Positions 1 to 10,448 of a stretch of DNA of 64,000 nt are shown here, piece after piece. Position 1 is the stretch's first letter. Every line of letters begins with the position of its first letter. The notes under the pieces were generated by a model. The model worked only from the letters and a program-made list of their open reading frames with translations, was not told where the DNA came from and ran no database searches. The translations under genes and the position numbers were made by a program. The stretch comes from Henckelia pumila (lineage: Eukaryota; Streptophyta; Magnoliopsida; Lamiales; Gesneriaceae), in the NCBI RefSeq assembly GCF_033568475.1, contig NC_133121.1, positions 169,757,716 through 169,821,715 on the forward strand, read 5' to 3'.

Positions 1-374
1 TGAATTTTTGAATTTGAATGGGATTGGATTTTCTTTCAGTGGTGTTACAATCTGATGAGAAATTAAAATTGGAAATATTTGGTGAAATATTTGGGCCTAG
101 ATTACCGGTGGGAATCAAAGAGATTTATTGCATAATTTAAATCGGATTTGTTACCGTTTTTGGATAGTTACCGTTGGGGATTTTTTTACCATTGGGACCT
201 ACTAAAAATCCAAGTTAGAATAGGAAAAGGTTTTCTGTGTTATATATTTGAGTTCTTATCTGTTTATGGAAATATATTATTTCCTTGATTCGTCTCGCAC
301 CTCTTTATTCTCAGTGCTTCCTGTTTATCAATTGCCCTAAATTTCTTTTCGTGTATTCACTCTCTCATATACAA
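1..374 (+). other. AT-rich non-coding sequence upstream of the first reading frame
   Basis: No coding frame is supported here. The stretch is AT-rich with two GTTACCGTT-like phrases (near 148 and 168) and a TATATATT-like box near 241. It leads into an ATG at 375. It resembles a leader ahead of a retroelement 3' ORF, but it could equally be unrelated intergenic DNA. The left boundary is outside the window. Confidence 0.3.
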
Positions 375-990
375 ATGGCAGGAAAGGGTTTTGATGCACA
401 CGATATCGATCGGAGATAAGCTATACAGAAGATGCTGCTGAAGGTGTTACAACACCTCAGTCACCACACCCCGTGATTGAACAAGCCCTGATTCAAGTTG
501 CTGAGGAACCAGTGCCCCTGGCCTCCATCGCTCCAGGAGAGCCAGACAATGAGATAGATGTGGAGAATTTTCCTGACATGTCCGTGCTAAACAAGGTGTT
601 TCCTATGAAACCCTTGACTCGCCGATCCAAGAGACAAGCCGGATACAATCTTGATTACACTGCATCGAAGAGATTCCGTGGGAAGGGTCAACCATCAAGA
701 CCTTCTATGATGGATACAGAGTACTCTTCGGATGATGACAGTGATGATGAAGATTACAAGCTGATACATCACAAAAAAGGAAAAGCTAGTGCCATGGAAC
801 CCTCTGTTCCAAACATCCCCGTTCCATTTGAACCTGAGAAATCAAAGGGGAGTTCATCGTCTGATAGTGAATCCACAGAATCAAAAACTCCACCTGTTGC
901 TGCTACCGAAGTGAAAGGTGCATCGGCATCTGTCCCTGTTCCTGAGGAGACACTGCTACTCCTCTTGTGTTAAAAAATTCAACTCCCTTG
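375..990 (+). pseudogene. Broken retroelement-type acidic/basic protein, possibly envelope-like
   Basis: An ATG at 375 opens a 14-codon frame that stops at 417. The next frame is open through about 973 and reads a low-complexity hydrophilic protein. It has a basic patch (RRSKRQAGY, then KRFRGKG) followed by an acidic run (SSDDDSDDEDY) and a Ser/Glu/Pro-rich tail. This composition recalls the variable 'envelope-like' ORF reported 3' of pol in some plant Ty1/copia (SIRE-type) elements, but no diagnostic domain, signal peptide or membrane segment is visible. The frame change near 400 and the abrupt loss at the junction near 985 with element J argue that it is dead. The identity is inference only. 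Confidence 0.35.
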
Positions 991-1834
991 AGATAGATTA
1001 CGCACCTCCGGCATTTACACCCGGTTTTCTTAAGCCCCAATAATTACCCGCAAACTTAGCCATAACTAAGATAGGATTCGAATTTCAATCCCCTCATCTA
1101 TAGCCTGACTTAGCCATGGATCAGTGATTAGAATTTCAATCCCTTTCCAAGTCCGGATGGAATTGTAATTTAAATTCAAAATTTTATATTTTTAAATTTC
1201 GTAACCCCATTTAATCCGCATACTTAGTCAAAAACAAGATGATTAGGATTTCAATCTCTTGCTCATAACCCGGATGGAGCTAAATTCATTTTCACAAAAA
1301 ATTTCATAAAAATGTTATTAGGTGCGCCCAAGATCGTACGTGCAATGTCATAAAATCATTGGAACTCAAAAGACACTATCAAGATCAACAAACACCTATT
1401 GTCATGTAATGGTCAAGCAGACACAAACATCCTCAATTATATCGCTACATTTCACTGGCTTAACATGTGTGTGCTTAAAAATATTCACTACTCAACCTAC
1501 GGTTTCTCATGTCCAATCAAGAGCAAAAAAAATTCACAAAAAGTATTTTTTCACATCAACTTCATCATCATTGGCTACCATTCATCATCCTACTCATGCG
1601 AGACAAAACAGACACTAGACGAACAACACACAATGACATATGACACGAATTATATGCGTTTAACTAAACAATATGAATGCAACACAAAAGTGACAAACAA
1701 TGCATAACTAGAATACCCCCTATACTTATCCAAAGAATTGCCCACAATGCTTCAAAAACACAAAAAACATAAACATAGAAACATATACAAATAACGAAAA
1801 GAAAATGCAAATGCAAAACAAAGACTCCCCTGTT
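991..1834 (-). other. 3' untranslated region of element J
   Basis: This stretch aligns by eye with 27757-28540 of element B. Shared phrases include AATTTCAATCCCCTC, GGTGCGCCCAAGATC and a Thr/His-rich AC-rich tract. It has no conserved coding frame; the short open frames here are chance products of AC-rich DNA. The homology stops near 985, where the unrelated upstream sequence begins, so the polypurine tract and the 3' LTR of J are absent. Confidence 0.65.
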
Positions 1835-2988
1835 TTATGCGTCGGCGTCTTCATCCTCTTCAAACTCGGGCGGTGGCACTGGGGCTGCATACTGGAACTG
1901 GAACGGTGGGGGGTACTGTGGAGTGGCGGGAAATGATGAGGCATCGAGACCAAGCTGAGTGGTCATCCCTCGAATCATTGCATCCATGGTCTGAAGATGG
2001 GCAGTGGTAGAGGTCATATACTCATTCCGGTTATGAGCAAACGCAGTGAGCTTCTTGATAAAATCCGCGGTGGGGCGAAGAGCAGGCTGAGATGGTCGTG
2101 TAGGAGCAGTGCTAGAAGATGCTCCACCCCGGGAGGAAAATATTTGGCCCTCTTAGCTTTCTTGTTGTTGACGATGGCCCTATCCTCGGGCCTCATGGGT
2201 TTCATCGACTCCTCATCTCCTCGAACTTGGACACCGTCTTGGATACACAGCTCAGAGATAATGGTAGGAAATAATAAGCCCAACGACAGAGTGTAGATAG
2301 ATCTTCGGATCTCGCTGTGAATCACCCGGCCCACATTAATCGGCCAATCCAAATCCAACGCGTTTAAAATCAAGTCTCAATCAATGGTGACGTTGCTCGT
2401 ATGGGAAATGGGCATCAAATGTTTTGCAATGAAAGCATACCTAGTAGCAGGGTCCAAGAGAAGGTAGCGCTTCGGGAAATGTTGGTAGGTAAACGGATCA
2501 TGCCATGGTGCCCATTCATAACATAATTGAGCAATGAATTCATGAAGGTCCGGATCAGCCTTAAAACTCTGATATAGACTATCATCGATGCCTGGGGTCT
2601 CAAGCAACACATTAATCACATTCTCATCAAACACACCAATTTACCCCTAACATAGGCTTTCCCATCCTCACGCTCCACAGCATTAGCATAAAATTCTCGC
2701 ACAAGAGGAACAATTGCGGCCTTAGGCTGTGTGCAAAAAGTAATCCAATTCCTATGCCCTATAGAAATTGCTACTCCACTATCTCGGAAAGTAAGTTCAA
2801 CATCACGCTTAGGTATAGGAGATCGATGGAGTTTAGCCTGATCATACTTTTTTTTTGCCGCTTGGTTAACAAATTCCGGCAAGACCCCTCGACAAAGCGG
2901 GTGCCGTGGCTTGTTGGCTTGAGGATTCTCTGGTGAGATGAACTCATTTTGGAGGCATTGTGATTGACGATAGATGGATCTAAGTTGG
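1835..2988 (-). pseudogene. 3' ORF of element J: putative plant transposon protein, frameshifted
   Basis: Read from 2988 downward, the product begins near FVNQAAKKKYD. It passes through a segment ending IVPLVREFYANAVEREDGKAY and continues in other frames (VFDENVIN..., then a basic KKAKRAKYFPP stretch) to an acidic tail ending near 1835. The REFYAN block and its surroundings match the intact 268-aa 3' ORF of element A (31743-32549), the family called 'putative plant transposon protein' in Athila-like elements. Its function is unknown; older literature treats this position as envelope-like. Frame changes near 2625 and 2375 break it, and solo LTR K has landed just upstream of its start. Confidence 0.65.
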
Positions 2989-4431
2989 TGTTGCGTATTT
3001 TTTGCTCGCAAGCGTACGATGTCAAGTTTTAATATAGAAAAATGAGTCCAAGTCGATCCCACAGAGAATGAAAAAATAATATTATATCTTAATCCTATGT
3101 AGAGCTACGAAAATGATTTTAATTTAATAAAACTAAAATTTTGCAAGAAATAATATTTAAATAACCATGAGTTCACGAGATGAAAGTTCAATAAGCGATG
3201 AATGCTAGAGGTTCGACTTCACTTGACTGTCCACCCCAATTTATTTCTAATGATTGTTTAATTATAAATTCTTCTATTTTATTAGATAGGAATCCCTATT
3301 ATTTTTTACTACCTCTCTTGATTGTCAAGAAGAAATTCGTATTCAATAGCAAACTCAATATCTCTATCTATGTTTAACTATTAAATTCGGTAAAAGGCAC
3401 AATGATTCTTCTAACGACTTCTATGGAGTTATATGCCTCTCGAACAAAATAAACAACAAATATATATTTTCCTATGATCCTATTCAAAATCGCCTCTCTC
3501 GAGTGTTAGATTTCAAATAAATATGACAATTCAACTAGTGATCAGTTAATTGAACGCAATCAATTCAGAAAAACACAAATAAATCAAATGAAAAATCTAA
3601 TATATCAATTAAAATATCAAAAACATGATTTTAAATCAAGCTACCTTGTCCCTCTAGACAAAGAAATTAGTTCATAATGAAAATAAAAATCAAACAAAGC
3701 ATGTTCTTGAACGTCATTCAAAAATCAAGAGAAAGAATGAAATAAAAACGAAGGTAGATGATGTTTCTCCGTCTCCGAAAGTCGCTTCGTCTGTCTTCGT
3801 GCCAAGAATGCTTCTTCTTCTTTCTCCTTGGTCTCTAACCATCTTTAGCCTTTAAAAACTCTTGCAAACCCTCGATAATACTCTCATATATGCCAAAGTG
3901 TCCTTTTAAAGTTCGAGACTAAAAGTTTCAGAAAATACGACACGTCCGGCGCGGGTGCGCTACTATCAGGCACGGGTGCATCGCGTTTTTTGGTTCCAGG
4001 GCACTGGTGAGCTATCCTCAGGCGCAGGTGCACTGATTGCCAATAATTTTCTAAAAAATAAGAGCTACAGGGTGCGGGTGCACCGGTTCCGACGCGGGAG
4101 CGATACAGCGCATCCAGCTCGCGCAGCATTCTTGAAAAAAAATCATATCTTGAGTTCTAGCTGTTGGAGTGAGCTAAAATTTTGATAGAAGCTTTAAAAC
4201 ATCCTAAACTGCAATTCGAACGGTGGAGATCGGATTTAGATTTCTTTAGCAGCTCCAGTAATTTTGTAAACTTTGCAGCTCTGTAATTCCTTTTTCCGCT
4301 TCTTCTTGTTAATTTGCTTCCAATTCTTGCATCTCACAAAAACAACAAAAAATATGCATAACATCCATTCGATACGTCACAAAATCTAAGTAAAATCATA
4401 TGCAAATTAAGTGAATAAAATGCACTTATCA
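2989..4431 (-). mobile_element. Solo LTR K (Athila-like, A family)
   Basis: The 1443-bp sequence starts TGTTGCG and ends CTTATCA. It is flanked by a perfect 5-bp duplication GTTGG (2984-2988 and 4432-4436), and no internal sequence remains, so it is a solo LTR made by LTR-LTR recombination. It aligns end to end with the LTRs of A (28775-30118), including the phrase CGATGTCAAGTT near its left end. Orientation is inferred from A. Its motif array (3943-4112) uses GCGCGGGTGCGC-like units, unlike the AGCGCTGGAGCGCT units of A. A CATATATG box lies near 3886-3893. Confidence 0.93.
3943..4112 (-). repeat. Motif array in LTR K (GCGCGGGTGCGC-like units)
   Basis: Degenerate copies of a GC-rich unit occur here: GGCGCGGGTGCGCTA, GGCACGGGTGCATCG, GGCGCAGGTGCACTG, GGGTGCGGGTGCACC and GACGCGGGAGCGATA. 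The copies come in pairs about 25 bp apart, inside otherwise AT-rich sequence. On the minus strand the array lies upstream of the CATATATG box, the position expected for a U3 enhancer. Confidence 0.7.
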
Positions 4432-4436
4432 GTTGG

Positions 4437-4832
4437 AGAGTGCACGGTTGAACGAGGTAAGCCAAAAATTGGCGGCAGAGGCGGCGAGATGAAGGTGATT
4501 GTGCTGGGCTGAGCATTGGCGAGATGAAGTGCCGGTACAGGGGCCGGTCGGTGGTGAAGATAATAGCAAGGGTGGCCAAGAACAGCTGCAGGATAGGTGG
4601 CCAGCGACTGTGTAGAGCAGCAACAGGGATGTGTAGTGATGTAGGTGAATGGCGTGCTTCTACAGAGGTGAGGAAGATGATGGCGGCGATTGGTGAGGAG
4701 ATTATGATGATGTAGCGGTGATGCCCTGCAATTCGAAAGAAGAAGATGTGAAGATAGTGAAGAATTGGGGCTAGGGTATACGAGAGATGGAGAGGGAAGT
4801 GAGAAAGGGGGGAAAGACAGATCTAATATAAA
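4437..4832 (-). promoter_or_regulatory. Putative internal promoter and leader of element J's 3' ORF
   Basis: On the minus strand a TATA-like TTTATATT box (4825-4832) follows the palindromic array at 4849-5084. After it comes a CT-rich, leader-like stretch with CCCTAGCCCC near 4770, and an acceptor-like TTTCGAATTGCAG near 4723-4735. The leader would run into the 3' ORF, now separated from it by solo LTR K. No long conserved protein is encoded. The arrangement copies the LTR promoter layout, so a separate promoter for the 3' ORF is plausible but inferred. Confidence 0.45.
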
Positions 4833-4848
4833 TCGTGGCCCCGAAAGT

Positions 4849-5084
4849 TTCTCGCTCGAGCTGTAGAAAATTTCCGCTCGAGCGAGGTAAAAATTTTTTT
4901 GCTTCCAGATAATTTTTCGCTCGAGCGGTAAAAAAACACCGCTCGAGCGAAATAAAAATTTACCCGCATTCCAGAAAATATTTCGCTTGAGCGGTAGGAA
5001 ATTTCCGCTCGAGCGAGGTTACTAGTTTTTCACCTCCAGAGTTCCTCTTGCTCGAGCGGTAATTTCTTGCCGCTCGAGCGAGAT
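4849..5084. repeat. Internal array of GCTCGAGC palindromes in element J
   Basis: Four inverted-repeat units are spaced about 65 bp apart. Each reads roughly TTCGCTCGAGCGGTA, a short AT-rich loop, then CCGCTCGAGCGA, so each can form a hairpin. The same motif occurs in the LTR of J (17090-17265) and in the B LTRs, but not in unrelated LTRs. The spacers are AT-rich and not conserved. It is not a CRISPR array: it sits in a plant retroelement and its spacers are variable remnants of a diverged duplication. Confidence 0.85.
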
Positions 5085-5264
5085 CAAGATTGCTTCTTTT
5101 TTAATTTTTCAAAATTTTCGAAAATAAAACAAAATACAAACAAGAAAATAATGTATGTTAAAAACTAATAAAATAAGGGAAAGAACACTGGGTTGCCTTC
5201 CAATCAGCGCTAAATTTATAGTCTATAGCCCGACTATACTTCTCTTTCAATTATTCGGGTCCTG
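5085..5264 (-). other. Non-coding joint between integrase and internal promoter in element J
   Basis: This holds a block ending AACACTGGGTTGCCTTCC, then TTTATAGTCTATAGCCCGAC. The same block recurs at 28680-28735 in B and, more distantly, at 33641-33680 in A. It therefore marks the conserved region just 3' of integrase in this lineage. No coding frame is seen. Confidence 0.55.
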
Positions 5265-6059
5265 CTAATCGATCGTGGCCTGGGTTTTATCCACATTGCC
5301 ACCCCGATAAATTTTTACCCTCTGACCATTAACCTTGAATGCTCCGGTTGCAGGACTAGAAATTTCCACCGTACCATATAGTAGCACTTGCGTAATAGTG
5401 AACGGGCCTGACCATCTTGAGCGTAGCTTACCTGACATGAGCTTCAAACGTGAGTTAAATAATAATACCTGTTGGCCTACCTCGAACTCGCGTGAGACGA
5501 TGTTCTGATCATGCCATCTTTTGGTTTTTTCATTGTAAATCCTAGCATTCTCATATGCATCCAATCTCAAATCTTCAAGATCATTCAATTGCAGTATCCA
5601 CTCCGCACCTGTAGTGTTAGCATCAAAATTTAAAAATTTAGTAGCCCATAACGCTTTATGCTCAAGTTCAACAGGAAGATGAAACGCTTTGACATATAAC
5701 AACCTAAAGGGAGAAGCGCCTACAGGTGTCTTAAATGCAGTGGGATAAGCCCAAATCGCAACATCTAATTTATAGGACCACTCTTTCCTATTGGATTTAC
5801 AGTTATTTCCAATATTCTTTTCAATTCCTTATTTGAAATTTCAACTTGGCCACTATTTTGGGAATGATAAGGTGTTGCCACCTTCTGAGTGATCCCGTAT
5901 TTACTCAGTAATGAGTCAAACTATTGATTACAGAAGTGGGTTCCTCCATCACTAATAATGGCTCTAGGTGTACCATATCTAGCAAAGAGAATTTTTTTTC
6001 AAAAATTTACCACCATCATAGAGTCATTAGTTCTACAAGCTAGCGCCTCAACCCATTTA
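5265..6059 (-). pseudogene. Integrase C-terminal part of element J
   Basis: Reading down from 6059, the translation contains the integrase core phrase TPRAIISD then GTHFCN (the second catalytic aspartate region). After several stops and shifts comes the open segment 5702-5265 with LPVELEHKALWA, TKRWHD and VLLFNSRL, then [12 protein letters not shown]. This last part is the integrase C-terminal domain typical of Athila/Tat elements and is parallel to 33692-34156 of A. The DD(35)E core is broken by stops, and everything upstream (RNase H, RT, protease) is gone at the junction with H at 6060. It is dead. Confidence 0.85.
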
Positions 6060-7725
6060 GTTTCGGTTGTCCGATTTCGATTCCGAAAAGTGTTCTGGAA
6101 TCCTTACGACGAGGGCTTCAATCTCGTGTAAGTTTTATGCTGTGTTTTATGGATTTCAAAATCATTATGGAGCAGATATCAGATTTTTAGTTGTTGATTG
6201 TGTTCTTACTATTGTATCGCTTCTATTTTCGAAACTGGATCAAAGTTGGATGATTGAAAGGATTGATTATGAATTGTAGCATGTATATCGATGACTATAG
6301 ATGCTGATAAGATGTTTTATGATTGAGTTTTATATGATACATGCTGATATATGAATTGGAGTTACAAGTTTCGAAGTCGGGATTACGTCGGTTACTGATT
6401 TTGAATCGCTACGTCGTTTAATCGAGTTTTGGAACTGTTTTGATAGCCGAATTCTGAGTTGAAGTTGTTATTGAGATGTTATGAATGTTATAGTATTTTT
6501 ATTGTTCAGTTTCAGTCAAGTTTGGAAGGCCAACAACACGAGACGCACTTTGAACCGAAGAAAGTTGATTGAGGTTTGAATTGGTTTTGATTGATGAAAT
6601 CTTGATGGTTTTGACTCGTTTCTGAAATGATAGGTTGAAATGAAGTTTGATATGAGTATTTTGATTGTTATCTTTCAGATTTAAGAGTTCATAATCAACA
6701 TCAAAGAAGGTATAATGACGACATCGCGAAGTAGGGACTTTGAAACTCAAAAACGATTATCTTTGAGTTGGCCCGCAAAAATCACATACTTGTTTATGTT
6801 TTGATTTGATTGTGGTGTTGTTGATCCATCTCAGGTAGTGGATCTTTAAATTTGAGTTGATATGATGTTATATCGAATTGATTCTAAGCCAAGGTTGCGG
6901 TTAACCTTATTTGCAAGTCGTTTACGAATTCGTTAGATGGATATCCATGTCAAGATCAGTTATGAATCTTGATGGCTTCGAAGTTATGTGAATCAATTCG
7001 TATTTAAAAAGTTTGAGTACTCTATTTGTTGAGTCGAGTTTGAAATAGAGTTAATATGATTTATTTAACGCTTTCGATATGTTGGTTATACTGAGAATTA
7101 TATCTCACCGGAGTTTATCCGGCTGTTGTCTTGTTTTGTATGTGTGCATGACAACAGAGAGGGCAGGAGCTGATCATCGACGTCATTGACAGCTGGGAGA
7201 GAGTCTAGCACGTGAGGGCTCGGGTTGTAGATGATGTTTTGAATGTTAGAAGCATGGAACCTTAGAACTTGTGGGTTTTGGAATACATGTATGAAACTTG
7301 AGATAGATTATGTCTTTTATCATTTCTTTAGCGACTTGTGCGATGTAATAAATACATGTATAGATTCTTGAGACCTTGTTTATATTAATATGCATGATTT
7401 GGATCTTTTATATTATGTTTTAGACTTGAGTTTGATGAATTGGAAGGAGTTGAAGGGATCAAATTTGCGGACAAAGAACAGGGCAAGTTTCTGCTCCAGG
7501 AGGCGCCCCCGCGGTAATTTTTTACGGCTCGCACGTAGCCTGGAGATTAGCTTCCTGTTTTGGCAAAAAACAGGGGCGCCCCCGCGGTTGTTTTTGGCGG
7601 CGGGGGCGCACCCCTTTTTGAAAAAAAAAAAAAAAATTTTTAGATCCTTTCTTTCCTTATTAGTTTAATGATGCTTATTCATTAAATGCCCTAAAGATTT
7701 GAGATTAGCAACCCGAGGCCCCACA
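6060..7725 (+). repeat. 5' LTR of H (truncated at its left end)
   Basis: The sequence is collinear with 13072-14732 of the 3' LTR, from TTTCGGTTGTCCG to CGAGGCCCCACA. The first ~330 bp of the LTR, including TGTAAGGCCC, are missing, and the sequence abuts J integrase at 6059. A motif array with two GGGCGCCCCCGCGG-like copies lies at 7494-7622, about 100 bp before the LTR end, followed by an A-run. Confidence 0.93.
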
Positions 7726-7730
7726 ACAGG

Positions 7731-7742
7731 TGGTATCAGAGC
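7731..7742 (+). other. Primer-binding site of H (tRNA-iMet type)
   Basis: TGGTATCAGAGC begins five bases after the LTR end (CCCCACA at 7725). This is the standard plant primer-binding site complementary to the 3' end of initiator tRNA-Met. Confidence 0.92.
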
Positions 7743-8054
7743 GTTAAGTTTCTTGGACTATGACTAGATGAGCGGGGTAGATCGAGTCTTCTATTCTGAT
7801 TTATTTATTGCTTTCATAATTGTATGGTATATGATTTATTGATTACCGATATTCAATTGTCACATGATGCTGTGCTAATTTGCGAAGAGTATGCTGTACA
7901 ATGTTGTGAATTACATGCTATATACTTATTTGATTGAAGTACTAGCATGTCTTATGAGGATGAATTGAAACTCGATCTACGAAGGCAATGTGGATTGCAA
8001 CAGACTTGATGTATTTGAAATTGAACTGTACACTAATCTGTTTGATTATCAGAT
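7743..8054 (+). other. Untranslated leader of H between primer-binding site and gag
   Basis: About 310 bp of AT-rich leader with no supported coding frame. It leads directly to the gag ATG at 8055. Confidence 0.6.
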
Positions 8055-10448
8055 ATGCCTCCCCGACCAGCACCGAGAGTTAGGCAGACATTGGCTACGA
8101 ATCAGCCTGAACAGACAAATGCTGCACAGGTCCCAGTGACAGTGTCTGAACATGGACAGGGTAGTACGTCTACTAATGAGTTCAGTGATGCTAATCCAAT
8201 GGAGAAACTTTTGAAATGATTCCAGTCATTCAAACCACCGAAGTTGCAAGGAACAGAGAATGCTATAGAGTGTGAGAACTGGCTGGAAGATATTGAGCAG
8301 TTATTTAAGTCCATTGATTATACAGATGATCGTCGTCTGAGATTGATAATTCATCAACTGCATGGCCTTGCCAAGAGTTGGTGGATAGCGATGAAGAGAG
8401 CACTGGAAAACCAAGGTACTGTTATTACCTGGTTTGTATTTTGAACTGCTTTCTATCAGTGTTTCTTTCATGTGTCTTATCGCAAGGACAAAGGAGCAGA
8501 GTTTGCAAGTTTGCAACAGGGACAATTGAATATTGAAGAATATGTTGCCAAATTCACTAGCTTGTTGAAGTTTGCACCACATATCGCTGTTAGTGACGAA
8601 GCTCAAGCCGATCAATTTATCAATGGCTTGAATCCTGATGTGTTTACACTGGTGAATTCGGGAAGACCGAATACCTTTGCTGATGCTCTGAATCGAGCAA
8701 AGGGTCCAGAAGCAGGGATACTAAAACAACGAGGAGCACAGTTTGTGCCACAGCCAGTGAGACAACCACAAGAACAACCACAGATTCCACAGCCACCTCG
8801 ATTTGAAGCTGGAGGTAGCAGCAGTGGAAAGAAAAATTTCTTCAAGGGTAAGAGCAAACAGTTCAAGAGATCAGGTGGTGGTAGCTCTTCTAGTTCTAGT
8901 GGATCCCGACAGTCTAGAGCTGGACAGAAGTCTGATGTATATTGCACCAAATGTGGAGGTCGCCATACTGATGAACAATGCCGAGGTGTGTTTGGAAGCT
9001 GCAACATTTGCAACAAGATGGGACACTTTGCAAGAGTGTGTCCACAACGAGGATATGAAGGTGCACAGGGTGCAGGAGCATCGAGACCGGTGGGTCAATC
9101 TACATCTTCAGTTCACTCTTTTCAACCACAGCCTGCCGCACGGAGTAGAGGAGGAGGTCAGATGGTGAATCAACCTCCAAGGCAACAAGCAAGGGTGTTT
9201 GCATTGACTGAGGAGCAAGCACAAGCGGCACCAGATGATGTGATTGCAGGTAACTGTTCTCTTTATGGTTATCCTGCTTATGTCTTATTTGATACTGGTG
9301 CGTCGCATACTTTTATATCTGAGCAGTTTGTTGCATTGCATTCATTACCTGTTGAGCCCTTAGCTACTGTTGTATCTATTACATCACCTCTGGGTCGAGG
9401 TATTGTATCAGTGAAGTCTGTACGAAATTGTATATTACAGTGTGAGGGGAATGAGATTGAGCTTGATTGTATTGTACTCGGTTTATCTGATTTTGATTGC
9501 ATAATCGGTATTGATATGCTAACCAAGTACAGAGCTACAGTAGACTGTTTTCAGAAGATTGTGAAGTTCAGACCTGATATGGCTGACGAATGGAAATTTT
9601 ATGGTAAGGGATCAAGATCTAAAATTCCATTGATATATGTTCTTGCTATGACTGAGTTGTTACAGAAAGGAGCAGAGGGATTTCTGATCTATGCTGTTGA
9701 TGTATTGAAGACTAGCCCTGAATTGGCTGACTTGACAGTCGTTAGTGAATTTCCTGATGTTTTTCCTGACGAGATTCCGGGATTGCCTCCATATCGAGAG
9801 ATAGACTTCGGTATTGAATTGATGCCAGGTACACAGCCGATATCAAAAGCACCTTACCGTATGGCACCGATTGAATTGAAAGAACTGAAAGACCAACTCG
9901 AAGATTTATTGGCCAAGGGTTATATCAGACCGAGCGTCTCTCCTTGGGGTGCTCCGGTATTATTTGCTAGAAAGAAGGACGGATCGATGAGACTATGTAT
10001 TGACTACCGGCAATTGAACAAAGAAACGGTAAAGAATCGCTATCCTTTACCTCATATCGATGATTTATTGGATCAATTGCAGGGATCGTCAGTATATTCG
10101 AAGATTGATTTGCGATCCGAATATCATCAACTGAGGGTTAGAGACAAAGATATTCCTAAGACTGCATTTAGAACCAGGTATGGTCATTATGAATTCATAG
10201 TCATGCCTTTTGGTCTAACGAATGCACCAGCAGTTTTTATGGGATTGATGAATAGGGTATTTCAAAGATATCTAGATGATTTCGTGATCATATTTATCGA
10301 TGATATCTTGATTTATTCTAAGAATATGTGTGAACATGCTGATCATCTCCGAATTGTATTGAGAACGTTACGGGAAGAAAAATTATATGCCAAGTTATCC
10401 AAATGTGAGTTTTGGTTGCAGCGAGTCGTGTTTCTTGGCCATAAATAA
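8055..10448 (+). pseudogene. Gag-protease-reverse transcriptase of H
   Basis: The frame starts at ATG 8055 and runs in one phase with in-frame stops at 8217 and 8442, then opens from 8472. Gag has the segment LEDIEQLFKSI and two zinc knuckles ([13 protein letters not shown] and [14 protein letters not shown], near 8940-9045). The protease motif [10 protein letters not shown] is near 9289. The RT has [25 protein letters not shown] and the catalytic FIDDILIYS near 10292. A conserved glycine in the DLRSGYHQ block is glutamate here. A two-base shift near 10443 throws the frame to a stop at 10446. The pieces are full length for a chromovirus, but the stops and shift make it non-functional. Confidence 0.93.

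Noticed and set aside
1322..1707. Open frames of about 100 aa on the plus strand
   Set aside because: Low-complexity His/Thr/Ser-rich translations of an AC-rich 3' UTR that is conserved as DNA with B but not as protein.
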